Assembly: GCF_016862935.1 (NCBI RefSeq)
Contig: NZ_BONX01000031.1
Location: forward strand, 1 to 64,000
From: Plantactinospora mayteni
GTDB taxonomy: Bacteria > Actinomycetota > Actinomycetes > Mycobacteriales > Micromonosporaceae
Reading direction: 5' to 3'
Length of the DNA stretch: 64,000 nucleotides
The notes beneath the pieces were generated by a model. The model saw nothing but the letters and a program-made list of their open reading frames with translations. It did no database searches and was not told the DNA's origin. This document shows positions 17,505-25,032 of this stretch, piece after piece. Numbering within the stretch: position 1 is the first letter of the stretch; every line of letters begins with the position of its first letter. The position numbers and the translations under genes are program-made.

Positions 17505-18221
17505 TCACCGCGCCGCCCCGCCGTCGGTCGAGCCGCCGGTCGCACTGTCGAGCGAGCCGTCCGGCAGGCCGTCGACGGAGCCGTCGGTCGCGTCGTCCGG
17601 GGCGAGGTGGAAGGTCTTGCGTACCCAGATCGGCCCGGTCCCGTCCGGCACGCCGAGCCCCACCGCGCCCAGCTCGGCGAGCTGCCCGACCTGGTAGCCG
17701 GCCTGGTCCCAGCCGGTGCCCTCCGGCGGACGGTGCCCGGCGCGCGGCTCCATCGGCGCCCAGTCGGTGTCGTCGAAGTCCAGCCCGCTCCACCGGTCGT
17801 CCGCCGGCTCGGTCGACGTCCACCGCCAGGTGCCGTCCACCGTGGACAGAATCGAGGTCTCGCCGGTCTGCTCCGGGGTGGAGTCGACGTGCGAGTCGCC
17901 GGCCGGACGGTGCACGGCGGCGAACATCAGCGCGATGTACCCGGGGTCGACCTCGGCGACCGTGAAGGCGAGGACATGCTCGCCGTACGGGACGACGGGG
18001 CGGGCCGAGGGCGGTTCCGCGCCGTCGAGCAGCATCCGGCACTCCCCGGCGGTGTAGAGCCGGATCCGCAGCGGTATCCCGGCGAGCGGGTCGCGCCAGC
18101 GGAGCACCACGCCACCGCAGCCGGCCGGCACCTCGCAGTGCCCGTGCTCCTCCAGGATGAACAGCGGCGACTCCTTGGCGTACCTGGACACCGAGTTGAG
18201 CTTCAGTTCCCGGTCCCGCAT
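17505..18221 (-). CDS. Unknown beta-sandwich protein, first gene of the radical SAM operon
   Basis: 238 residues with no signal peptide and no family I can name firmly. The N-terminal half includes 'SRYAKESPLFILEEHGHCEV' and 'PAGCGGVVLRWRDP', with two Cys and a glycine turn. The second half resembles the galactose-binding-like jelly roll that precedes GH2 glycosidases: 'GTWRWTST', 'FDDTDWAPM' and 'GPIWVRKTFHL'. The C-terminal ~25 residues are a Gly/Asp/Ser-rich tail. ATG 18221 is preceded by AGAGGTGGGT; an in-frame GTG at 18227 is an alternative. Being first in a radical SAM/SUMF1-like operon, it could be the substrate or a partner protein (inference). Confidence 0.75.
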   Translation of the reverse strand: MRDRELKLNSVSRYAKESPLFILEEHGHCEVPAGCGGVVLRWRDPLAGIPLRIRLYTAGECRMLLDGAEPPSARPVVPYGEHVLAFTVAEVDPGYIALMFAAVHRPAGDSHVDSTPEQTGETSILSTVDGTWRWTSTEPADDRWSGLDFDDTDWAPMEPRAGHRPPEGTGWDQAGYQVGQLAELGAVGLGVPDGTGPIWVRKTFHLAPDDATDGSVDGLPDGSLDSATGGSTDGGAAR

Positions 18222-18320
18222 ACCCACCTCTCGTCCCGGCGTCCCAAGGTCGCCAAACCTATCGCAGCGGCGCCATCCCGGGACGTACCTTTTCCTGCCC
18301 CGCTTCTGCTGGTCCGACGG

Positions 18321-18360
18321 TTATCCACAGGGCGGCGCGGTTCTCCACAGGTTGTTCACA
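18321..18360 (+). promoter_or_regulatory. Cluster of three DnaA-box-like 9-mers
   Basis: TTATCCACA (18321-18329, the perfect consensus), TTCTCCACA (18341-18349) and TTGTTCACA (18352-18360, one mismatch from TTGTCCACA) lie in the same orientation within 40 bp. They are 32-64 bp upstream of the -10 of the response-regulator gene. No dnaA, dnaN or AT-rich unwinding region is nearby, so this is not the chromosomal origin. Confidence 0.6.
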
Positions 18361-18391
18361 ACGTGATCCAGGTTCGCGCACGCCGGCTTTC

Positions 18392-18397
18392 TAGAGT
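18392..18397 (+). promoter_or_regulatory. -10 element for a leaderless transcript
   Basis: TAGAGT lies 7 nt before the ATG at 18405 of the response-regulator gene. There is no Shine-Dalgarno, consistent with leaderless initiation. Confidence 0.55.
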
Positions 18398-18404
18398 CAG
18401 GGCC

Positions 18405-19091
18405 ATGACGGAACGCCGGATCCTGGTCGTCGAGGACGAGCACACCATCGCCGAGTCGGTGGCCGCCCGACTGCGTGCCGAGGGCTTCGTGGTGGAGATC
18501 GCCCGGGACGGGCCGAGCGCCGTCGAGGCGTTCCGGCGCGGACGGCCGGAACTGGTGGTCCTCGACGTGATGCTGCCCGGCTTCGACGGCCTGGAGGTGT
18601 GCCGGCGGATCCAGGCCGACCGGCCGGTACCGGTGCTGATGCTGACCGCCCGGGACGACGAGACGGACCTGCTGGTCGGGCTCGCCGTCGGCGCCGACGA
18701 CTACCTCACCAAGCCGTTCTCGCTGCGCGAACTCGCCGCCCGGGTACACGCGCTGCTGCGCCGGGTCGACCGGGCGGCGACCGCGGCACGCAACGGCGCC
18801 GAGATCCTCCGGATCGGGGACCTCGAAATCAACCAGGCCGAGCGGCGGGTCCGCCGGGACGGGGTCGAGGCGCACCTGACCCCGACCGAGTTCGACCTGC
18901 TGACGCACTTCGCCAACCGGCCCCGGATGGTACTGCCCCGGGAACGGCTGCTCGCCGACGTCTGGGGCTGGGCCGACAGCTCGGGTACCCGCACCGTCGA
19001 CAGCCACGTCAAGGCCCTGCGCCGCAAGCTCGGCGCCGATCTGATCCGCACCGTGCACGGAGTCGGCTACGCGTTGGAGGTACGGCCGTGA
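18405..19091 (+). CDS. OmpR-family response regulator
   Basis: 228 residues. The receiver domain has acidic residues at the start (VVEDE), the phospho-acceptor Asp54 in 'VVLDVMLPG', and Lys103 in 'LTKPFS'. The C-terminal winged helix has the OmpR/PhoB features 'LTPTEFDLLTHF', 'RERLLADVWGW' and 'RTVDSHVKALRRKLG...IRTVHGVGYALE'. It overlaps the downstream kinase gene by GTGA, so the two are translationally coupled. The DnaA-box cluster upstream may influence its promoter. The signal is not deducible. Confidence 0.93.
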   Translation: MTERRILVVEDEHTIAESVAARLRAEGFVVEIARDGPSAVEAFRRGRPELVVLDVMLPGFDGLEVCRRIQADRPVPVLMLTARDDETDLLVGLAVGADDYLTKPFSLRELAARVHALLRRVDRAATAARNGAEILRIGDLEINQAERRVRRDGVEAHLTPTEFDLLTHFANRPRMVLPRERLLADVWGWADSSGTRTVDSHVKALRRKLGADLIRTVHGVGYALEVRP

Positions 19092-20206
19092 CCAGCTTCT
19101 GGACCACCGTCAACCGGACGATGGACGTACTGCCCCGACCGCTGGACCCGATCTGGTCGATCAAGCTGAAGCTCGGCATCCTGATCGTCGGCTCGGGTGC
19201 CGCCGGCATGACCGTCTTCATCATCGGCATCGGCTGGCTGCCGCCCTGGACCACCGCCACGGCGATCGGGTTGGCGCTGCTCACCTCGCAGGTACTGGCC
19301 CACGGGATGACCTCGCCGCTGCGGGAGATGACCGCGGCGGCCCGGGCGATGGCCCGGGGCGACTACACCCGACAGGTACGGGCCAGTTCCCGGGACGAGG
19401 TCGGCACGCTGGCCGCCGCGTTCAACCAGATGGCCGGGGACCTGGCCGAGGCCGACCGGCGCCGCCGGGAGCTGATCGCGAACGTGTCGCACGAGCTGCG
19501 TACCCCGATCACCGCCCTCCAGGGCGTACTGGAGAACATCGTCGACGGGGTCGCGGAGCCGGACCTGCCGACGCTGCGGGTCGCGCTGGCCCAGACCGAG
19601 CGGCTCGGTCACCTGGTCGCCGACCTGCTCGACCTGTCCCGGCTGGACGCCGGGGTGCTGCCGCTGCGGCGGCAGACCGTCGACGTGGCGGAGTTCCTGG
19701 ACGAGGTGATCCAACAGGCCACGGTCACCGCGGCCGGCGCCGGGCGCGACGTCCGGTTCGAGGTACGCCAGCAGTCCGCACCGCTGACCGTGCAGGCCGA
19801 TCCCCGACGGCTGCACCAGGTCTTCGCCAACCTGCTGGACAACGCGGCCCGGCACAGTCCACCCGGCGGCACCGTACTGGTAGCGGCCCAGCGAGTCGGC
19901 GACGAGCTGCGGTTCGAGGTGACCGACGAGGGCGAGGGGATACCGGCCCGGCTCCGGCCGGAGGTGTTCGAGCGCTTCAGCCGGGGTGAGCGGACCAGCG
20001 ACGGCGGCACCGGGCTGGGACTGGCGATCGCGCACTGGGTGGTGGAGTTGCACGGCGGCACCATCGCCGTCGCCGACCGTCCCCTGGTCCAGCCCGGTAC
20101 GACCAGCCGCTCGGACCGTCCGGTCGGCTGCCAGATCCGGGTGAGCCTGCCGATCGTGGCACCGCCCACCGGGGAGCACTCCGCCGTACTGGTAGAGCAG
20201 CGATGA
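19088..20206 (+). CDS. Sensor histidine kinase
   Basis: 372 residues: two membrane helices (~28-49 and ~53-75) with almost no extracellular loop, a HAMP domain (~72-125), a dimerisation domain with phospho-acceptor His135 in 'VSHELRTPI', and a HATPase with N box 'NLLDNAARHSPPGG', G1 'DEGEGIP', F 'FERFSRG' and G2 'GGTGLGLAI'. The near-absent sensory loop suggests an intramembrane or cytoplasmic signal. It overlaps the regulator gene upstream by 4 bp and the DUF4173-like gene downstream by ATGA. Confidence 0.92.
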   Translation: MTSFWTTVNRTMDVLPRPLDPIWSIKLKLGILIVGSGAAGMTVFIIGIGWLPPWTTATAIGLALLTSQVLAHGMTSPLREMTAAARAMARGDYTRQVRASSRDEVGTLAAAFNQMAGDLAEADRRRRELIANVSHELRTPITALQGVLENIVDGVAEPDLPTLRVALAQTERLGHLVADLLDLSRLDAGVLPLRRQTVDVAEFLDEVIQQATVTAAGAGRDVRFEVRQQSAPLTVQADPRRLHQVFANLLDNAARHSPPGGTVLVAAQRVGDELRFEVTDEGEGIPARLRPEVFERFSRGERTSDGGTGLGLAIAHWVVELHGGTIAVADRPLVQPGTTSRSDRPVGCQIRVSLPIVAPPTGEHSAVLVEQR

Positions 20207-22494
20207 ACGAGGTGGAATCGACGATGAACGACCGACCGACCGAACCCGCGAACGGATCCGCGACCGAACCCGCGAACGGACCGACCCCGCAGACCAGCAC
20301 CGGCACGCCACCGACGGCGGCGCCGCCCGTTCCGGCACCCGACTCGGCGTCGTCGACTCCGCCGGCAGCGGCGACTCCCGGACCGACCCCAGCCACGACA
20401 ACGGCCGCACCGACTCCCGCGCCCACCCCTGGCACGGCAACAGCCGCACCGACTCCCGCGCCCGCACCGGTCACGACAGCGGGGGCACCGGCCCCAGCTA
20501 CGACCACGGCGCCAGCGCCGCCCGGACCAACCCCGGCTACGGCAACGGCGGCACCGACTTCCGGCGGTTCGGGGCACCCACCGGCTCCCGGGCAACGGCC
20601 GGGTCCGTCTTCGGTGCCCGGTCCGGCGGCGGGTGGACGGCCGGCACCGCCTCGGCCGGCCTGGCTGGGACAGCCCGGCGGCGGTCCGACCCCCGCGCCG
20701 CAGGGTCCGCCCGGACCCGCTGCCTGGGCGGTGCCGGCGTGGACGCCGCCGCCACCGCCACCGCCGTCCTGGATCGCGACCCGCTGGCCCGGACCGGCCG
20801 GCGGGCCGACCCAGCCGGTGCTGGTCGGAGTCGCCGCAGCGGCGGCAGTCGCCGCGGTGAGCCTTCCGCTGACCCGCCCCGGGATCGGCTGGCTGGTCGC
20901 CGGAGTCGCCGGAACGGCGGCGCTGGTAACCGCCGCCTGGCCCACCCCGCGTCCCGCGAACACCTCCGACGACGCCCGCCCGGCCAGCGACCCCGGCTCC
21001 GCCCGACCGACGGGCACCCCTGGCTCCGCCGCCCCGGCGACCACCGCCGGCCCCACCCAACCGGCGGCAACACCGACCCCACCAGCCGCCGCACCGGTCC
21101 AGCCAGCGGTCACACCGGCCCAGGCAGCGGTCACACCGCCTCAACCAGCGGTCGCACCGGTCAAAGGGGTGGTCACACCGGTCGGGGCGGAGGGCCGGCC
21201 GATCGGTGGGTGGCGGCGGATCGGTGGGGTACGGCCGTTCTGGGCCGCCACGACCGTCGCGCTGCTCGGTGTCGGCACGTTCAGGGCGGCGGGCTGGCTG
21301 TTCCTGCTCTGCCTGCTCACCGCAGCGGTCACCGCGACGCTGACCCTAACGGACGGCCGGTCGGTACGCGCGATGCTGCTCTCCGCCCTGGTGCCGCCGG
21401 CAGCCGTGATCCGGTCAATAGAGTGGCTGGTCAACAGAAAGAACCGCTCGTCGCGATCGGGCCGGGGACCGGCGGTCGGCCGTACCCTGGTCAGCGTCCT
21501 GGTCTCGGTCGGCCTGCTGGTGGTCTTCGGCCTGCTCTTCTCCTCCGCCGACGCGGCCTTCGCCGGGCTGGTGGACACGCTCCTTCCGGAGCTGTCCGCC
21601 GCCACCGTGTTCCGCTGGGTCTTCGTGTTCGGACTGGTCGGCGCGGCGCTGCTCGGCGCGGCGTACGTGCTGGCGGGCCCACCGGACCTGACCGGAATGG
21701 CGTCCGGCCCGAGCCGGCTACGGCTGCGCCGGGCCGACTGGATCCTGCCGGTCGCACTGCTCGACGCGCTCTTCGCCGGGTTCGTGGCGGTCCAGGTCAC
21801 CACCCTCTTCGGCGGTTCGGACCACGTACTGCGGACCGCCGGCCTCACCTACGCCGAGTACGCCCGGCGCGGCTTCTGGCAACTGCTCGCCGTATCCCTG
21901 CTCACCCTGCTGGTGATCGGTGCCGCCGCGCGCTGGGCGCCCCGGGAGAGCCGGTCCGACCGGGCCCTGGTCCGGATCCTGCTCGGCGCGCTAACCCTGC
22001 TCAGCCTGGTGGTAGTGGCCTCGGCACTGTTCCGGATGGACGTCTACGCCGACGCGTACGGCGCGACCCGGCTCCGGCTGCTGGTCGCCGTCTGCGAGGC
22101 GTGGTTGGGGCTGGTCTTCGTACTGATCGCGGTGGCCGGGGTACGGCTGGCCGCCCGCTGGCTGCCCGGGATGGCGATCGGTACGGCGGTACTCGCGCTG
22201 CTCGCCCTGGCGGTGGCGAACCCGGACCGGCTGATCGCCGAGCACAACGTCGACCGGTACCGGCAGAGCGGCCAGATCGACGTCGCCTACCTGTCCGGGC
22301 TCTCCGCCGACGCGGTACCGGCGCTCGACCGGTTGCCGGATTCGCTGCGCGACTGCGCGCTGTGGAGCCTGGCGGCCGATTCCCGACCAGACGACTGGCG
22401 GGAGACCAATCTCGCCCGGATCGAGGCCCGGCGGATTCTGGCCGAACGCCCGGCGACCAGCCGAAGGTTCTGCCCGGCCCGATCCGGATGGTGA
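20203..22494 (+). CDS. Large polytopic membrane protein, DUF4153/DUF4173-like
   Basis: 763 residues. The first ~190 are Pro/Thr/Ala-rich with degenerate repeats (ATTTAAPTPAP-like), followed by two helices, a second Pro/Ala-rich linker and then about eight to ten membrane helices. The segment 'TYAEYARRGFWQLLAVS' and its surroundings resemble DUF4173/DUF4153 proteins, which in actinobacteria often sit beside two-component systems. Translational coupling (ATGA) to the kinase gene suggests it works with that system. The function is unknown. A hairpin terminator follows. Confidence 0.8.
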   Translation: MNEVESTMNDRPTEPANGSATEPANGPTPQTSTGTPPTAAPPVPAPDSASSTPPAAATPGPTPATTTAAPTPAPTPGTATAAPTPAPAPVTTAGAPAPATTTAPAPPGPTPATATAAPTSGGSGHPPAPGQRPGPSSVPGPAAGGRPAPPRPAWLGQPGGGPTPAPQGPPGPAAWAVPAWTPPPPPPPSWIATRWPGPAGGPTQPVLVGVAAAAAVAAVSLPLTRPGIGWLVAGVAGTAALVTAAWPTPRPANTSDDARPASDPGSARPTGTPGSAAPATTAGPTQPAATPTPPAAAPVQPAVTPAQAAVTPPQPAVAPVKGVVTPVGAEGRPIGGWRRIGGVRPFWAATTVALLGVGTFRAAGWLFLLCLLTAAVTATLTLTDGRSVRAMLLSALVPPAAVIRSIEWLVNRKNRSSRSGRGPAVGRTLVSVLVSVGLLVVFGLLFSSADAAFAGLVDTLLPELSAATVFRWVFVFGLVGAALLGAAYVLAGPPDLTGMASGPSRLRLRRADWILPVALLDALFAGFVAVQVTTLFGGSDHVLRTAGLTYAEYARRGFWQLLAVSLLTLLVIGAAARWAPRESRSDRALVRILLGALTLLSLVVVASALFRMDVYADAYGATRLRLLVAVCEAWLGLVFVLIAVAGVRLAARWLPGMAIGTAVLALLALAVANPDRLIAEHNVDRYRQSGQIDVAYLSGLSADAVPALDRLPDSLRDCALWSLAADSRPDDWRETNLARIEARRILAERPATSRRFCPARSGW

Positions 22495-22542
22495 CCTGAC
22501 CCAGCCCTGACGACGACTCGACTGTCCTGCGCAGGAGGCCCA

Positions 22543-22586
22543 CCCCGGGCCGCCATCGTTACGGGGGAAGAACTGGCGGCCCGGGG
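22543..22586. terminator. Bidirectional terminator hairpin
   Basis: Perfect 13-bp arms CCCCGGGCCGCCA (22543-22555) and TGGCGGCCCGGGG (22574-22586) flank an 18-nt loop. It lies between two convergent genes, so it can serve both strands. Confidence 0.8.
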
Positions 22587-22613
22587 CAGGTGGTGGGTGA
22601 TGAGGCACGTTCG

Positions 22614-22901
22614 TCATCGCTGGCGCGGTACCCAGTAGAGGATCTGGCCGACGATCAGCGCGGGATGCCGGTCGGGTAACGCCTCCAGGGCGCGGGGAAG
22701 GTGCGCGGCGAGGTACATCATCAGCCCGACCCGGTTACCGTCGAAGCCGATCAGCAGCGACAGGCGGGCGTGTGGGCAGGGCCAGTCGTGTTCGCACTCC
22801 ACACAGGCATACGTGGCTCCGGGGAGATGCTGGCCGATCTGGCGCTCAAGCCGGCGCCGTCGGGCGATGTGCCGATCCCAACGCGCCCACGGCCCGATCA
22901 C
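22614..22901 (-). CDS. Small Cys-motif protein, second gene of the XRE-linked pair (copy A)
   Basis: 95 residues. The central motif is 'YACVECEHDWPCPHARLSLL', a C-x2-C-x5-C pattern that could bind zinc, followed by 'GLMMYLAAHLPRALEALPDRHP' and the C-terminal 'LIVGQILYWVPR'. It is clearly paralogous over its whole length to the protein encoded at 41940-42227. The GTG start lies 3 bp past the stop of its upstream partner. The function is unknown. I see no flavin-reductase or other enzymatic motif. Confidence 0.8.
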   Translation of the reverse strand: MIGPWARWDRHIARRRRLERQIGQHLPGATYACVECEHDWPCPHARLSLLIGFDGNRVGLMMYLAAHLPRALEALPDRHPALIVGQILYWVPRQR

Positions 22902-22904
22902 CGG

Positions 22905-23264
22905 TCAGACCCGCTCGCTGTGCCGGGCGCGGTGTTCCTGCGCGGGCGTCAGGTTTCCCGCGCGGCCGTTGGAGAGGTACACACGAGTGGGCGCGTTCCA
23001 CATCGGACGCCGGTTGGTCGGCCGGACGGATGTGTGGTTGCGGGCAGGGTTGGCCGCGCGGGCAATCGCCGTGTCGGTGACTGCGGCGCGGACGGCCCGG
23101 CGGAACTCGGCGCGGGACAGTGGCGGTACCGGCGCCGGCTGGTAGGGCATCGGCACCAACTCGGCCGTGTCGGGGCATGTCCAACGCCAGCCGCACCGGC
23201 AATAGCGCCAGAGACGACGCCAGTCCCGGCGATGCGTCTGACGCGGTCTGCGAAACAGTTTCAC
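22905..23264 (-). CDS. Small Arg/Trp/Cys-rich protein, first gene of the XRE-linked pair (copy A)
   Basis: 119 residues, strongly basic. The N-terminal motif 'WRRLWRYCRCGWRWTCPD' (C-x-C-x5-C) looks like a degenerate zinc-binding knuckle. The C-terminal 'TNRRPMWNAPTR' and 'NGRAGNLTPAQEHRAR' segments are also shared with the paralogue at 41532-41936, while the middle is variable. GTG 23264 was chosen because GGGAGG lies 7 nt upstream. It is transcribed away from the XRE regulator, with a conserved 27-nt element upstream. The function is unknown; nucleic-acid binding is plausible (inference). Confidence 0.78.
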   Translation of the reverse strand: MKLFRRPRQTHRRDWRRLWRYCRCGWRWTCPDTAELVPMPYQPAPVPPLSRAEFRRAVRAAVTDTAIARAANPARNHTSVRPTNRRPMWNAPTRVYLSNGRAGNLTPAQEHRARHSERV

Positions 23265-23380
23265 GATGGTGCCTCCCGTCCGTGGAATGGGACGGGGGCG
23301 CTGCCAGGCTCCGACACACAGGCAACGCCCCCGTTTTGGCACCTCACCCGGTCAAGTGTGAATCCTGCGGGACGCCCGGA

Positions 23381-23407
23381 CGGGGTGCTTGAAATCCACG
23401 GTGGACT
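23381..23407 (-). promoter_or_regulatory. Conserved noncoding element shared by the two XRE divergons (copy A)
   Basis: Read on the minus strand, these 27 nt match 41398-41424 at 22 positions. Shared blocks are AGTCCA, GTGGAT, TCAAGC and CCCC. The core TCCAC-C-GTGGA is a perfect dyad in this copy. The direct repeat GGTGGACTA also occurs at 23400-23408 and 23479-23487, the latter next to the regulator's start. Confidence 0.6.
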
Positions 23408-23488
23408 AGGACCCGGGTGGAGCGGAAGATGAATGAACGAGAGTCCTAATGGAGCTTTTGCTAGCTGATCTGGAGCCGGGTGGACTAC

Positions 23489-24265
23489 ATGAGCGACCTA
23501 CGGAAAATCCTCAGAGAACAGCGGGCACAGGCTGGTATGACCCGTGACCAGGTCGGCGCGGCCGTCGGTCTCAGCGGCGCCTCAATCGCGTCATTCGAGC
23601 AGGGCCGGATGATTCCCCAGCCGGACACGGCGAGGCTCCTGGACGAGTTGTTCAAGACCGGCGAGAAAGTCCGGCGGGCCGTCAACGAGGCCCGAGAGGA
23701 CTCCCGGCCGCCGTGGCTGCGCCCCTGGACGGATCATGAGCAGCGTGCGACCCTGCTCAGGTGGTGGGAGCCGCTGCTAATGCCGGGCTTGCTCCAGATC
23801 GAGGAGTACGCGCGGGCCGTCCTACGCGGTGGCTGGGTGGTAGACGACGCGGTTGACCGGACCATTCAGGTTCGCCACGACAGGCAGGCCGCAACCGTGA
23901 ACAGGCCCACGCCTCCGGCCCTGACGGCCATCATCGGCGAGTTTGCCCTGATGTGTACACCACCCGAGATAGACCGTGAGCAGCTAAAGCACTTGCTCGA
24001 AATCAGCCACCGGCCAAGAGTGCAGGTGCTGGTCGTGCCCCGGTCCGCTGGTCTACATGGCGGCTTGCAAGGTGCGTTCGTGCTGGCCTCGCTTCCGGCA
24101 AGGGGCCGCGCCGGCTACGTGGACGACCAGCTTCGGGGGCGGGTGGTGACGGATGGGGGAGACTTGGACCAGTTGGAAGTATCGTGGGAGATCGTCGCCG
24201 GCCTTGCCCTGCCGGTGCAGCCGTCGAGAGACCTTATAGCGAAAGCGATCAATGACCATGACTGA
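23489..24265 (+). CDS. XRE-family regulator with C-terminal DUF5753 domain (copy A)
   Basis: 258 residues. An N-terminal Cro/CI helix-turn-helix (~residues 4-60, 'MTRDQVGAAVGLSGASIASFEQGRMIPQ') is followed by the DUF5753 domain typical of actinobacterial XRE-DUF397 pairs ('RPPWLRPWTDHEQRATLLRW', 'MPGLLQIEEYARAVL', 'VLVVPRSAGLHGGLQGAFVLA'). ATG 23489 is chosen over GTG 23480 because the paralogue at 40542-41318 starts at the equivalent residue. It overlaps the DUF397 gene. Families of this kind (WhiJ-like, and Scr1 in Streptomyces) affect development and antibiotic production. Confidence 0.9.
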   Translation: MSDLRKILREQRAQAGMTRDQVGAAVGLSGASIASFEQGRMIPQPDTARLLDELFKTGEKVRRAVNEAREDSRPPWLRPWTDHEQRATLLRWWEPLLMPGLLQIEEYARAVLRGGWVVDDAVDRTIQVRHDRQAATVNRPTPPALTAIIGEFALMCTPPEIDREQLKHLLEISHRPRVQVLVVPRSAGLHGGLQGAFVLASLPARGRAGYVDDQLRGRVVTDGGDLDQLEVSWEIVAGLALPVQPSRDLIAKAINDHD

Positions 24266-24446
24266 CCTCACGCCCCGGTGGCGCAAGAGCACCCGCAGTG
24301 GGTCCAACCAGGGTGCTTGTGTCGAAGTGGCCGACAATCTTCCCGGCCGGGTGCTGGTCCGGGACACCAAGGACCGGGACGGCGGCACGCTGACCTTCGA
24401 GCCGGCCGCTTGGCAGGCGTTCATCAGCCTCGCCAGGCAGCACTGA
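24258..24446 (+). CDS. DUF397 protein, partner of XRE regulator (copy A)
   Basis: 62 residues with the DUF397 signature: 'RWRKSTRSGSNQGACVEVAD' near the start, 'VLVRDTKDRDGG' and 'FEPAAWQAFI'. These small proteins accompany XRE regulators and are thought to modulate them, in some cases behaving like an antitoxin/toxin-style pair. It overlaps the end of the XRE gene by 8 bp. ATG 24258 matches the other two copies in this window; ATG 24252 would add two residues. Confidence 0.9.
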   Translation: MTDLTPRWRKSTRSGSNQGACVEVADNLPGRVLVRDTKDRDGGTLTFEPAAWQAFISLARQH

Positions 24447-24493
24447 CCGCAGCACCCCCGAGGGGCTTTCGGCGTCGTGCCGGGGGCCCTTTG

Positions 24494-24539
24494 CTTCGAC
24501 GGACTGAAGGTGTGCCGGCGGATCCAGGCCGACCGACCG
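24494..24539 (+). pseudogene. Fragment of a response-regulator receiver domain
   Basis: These 46 nt match 18581-18626 of the response-regulator gene at 43 positions and translate to FDGLKVCRRIQADRP against FDGLEVCRRIQADRP. Similarity stops abruptly on both sides and the frame ends at a TGA near 24587. It is therefore a stranded piece of this or a closely related regulator gene. Confidence 0.6.
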
Positions 24540-24617
24540 CCGGCCAACCAGGCGGGCTGCCCGGTGCCGGGCCAGATGGTTACTTGACTTTCCTGGCCAG
24601 GCGGTGAGACTGCCGGA

Positions 24618-25031
24618 GTGGCCATCCCCATCGATCGGCAGCCGGAGCCGGGGCCGCCCGGGCCACCGCGCCGGACCCGGGTGGTACTGGCCGAGGTGGC
24701 CCGCAGCGACACCGGCGCCGAGCGGACCAGGGCCGAGCTGAGTCAGCAGACCCAGGTCGGCGAGGCCCTGCTCCGGGGGCTGATCCGCGCCCAGCTCGCC
24801 CTGGCGCTGCGGCTGTCGCTGGTGGTCGGGATCGGGCTCGGCGGTCTGCCGCTGCTCTTCGCGATCGCCCCGGAGGTCGGCGCGGCGAAACTGTTCGGGG
24901 TCAACCTGCCCTGGCTGCTGCTCGGGCTGGCCGCCTTCCCGTTCCTGGTCGCGGTCGGCTGGGCGTACGTGCACCTGGCGGAGCGCAACGAGCAGGACTT
25001 CATCGACGTGGTCCAGCGGCCGGAGCGCTGA
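24618..25031 (+). CDS. Small membrane protein preceding a solute symporter (DUF485-like role)
   Basis: 137 residues with a Pro-rich cytoplasmic start, then two membrane helices (~65-85 and ~98-120) and the C-terminal 'YVHLAERNEQDFIDVV'. The position directly before a sodium/solute symporter, the size and the two-helix topology match DUF485-type companions of ActP-like carriers, though sequence identity is low. GTG start at 24618. The symporter gene begins 1 bp after its stop. Confidence 0.78.
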   Translation: MAIPIDRQPEPGPPGPPRRTRVVLAEVARSDTGAERTRAELSQQTQVGEALLRGLIRAQLALALRLSLVVGIGLGGLPLLFAIAPEVGAAKLFGVNLPWLLLGLAAFPFLVAVGWAYVHLAERNEQDFIDVVQRPER

Positions 25032-25032
25032 G

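Noticed and set aside
18321-18360. Chromosomal replication origin
   Set aside because: Only three boxes, no AT-rich region, and none of the usual origin neighbours (dnaA, dnaN, recF, rpmH).
22614-22901. Flavin reductase assignment for the 95-residue protein
   Set aside because: No FMN-binding split-barrel motif is visible; the Cys pattern and length do not fit that family.
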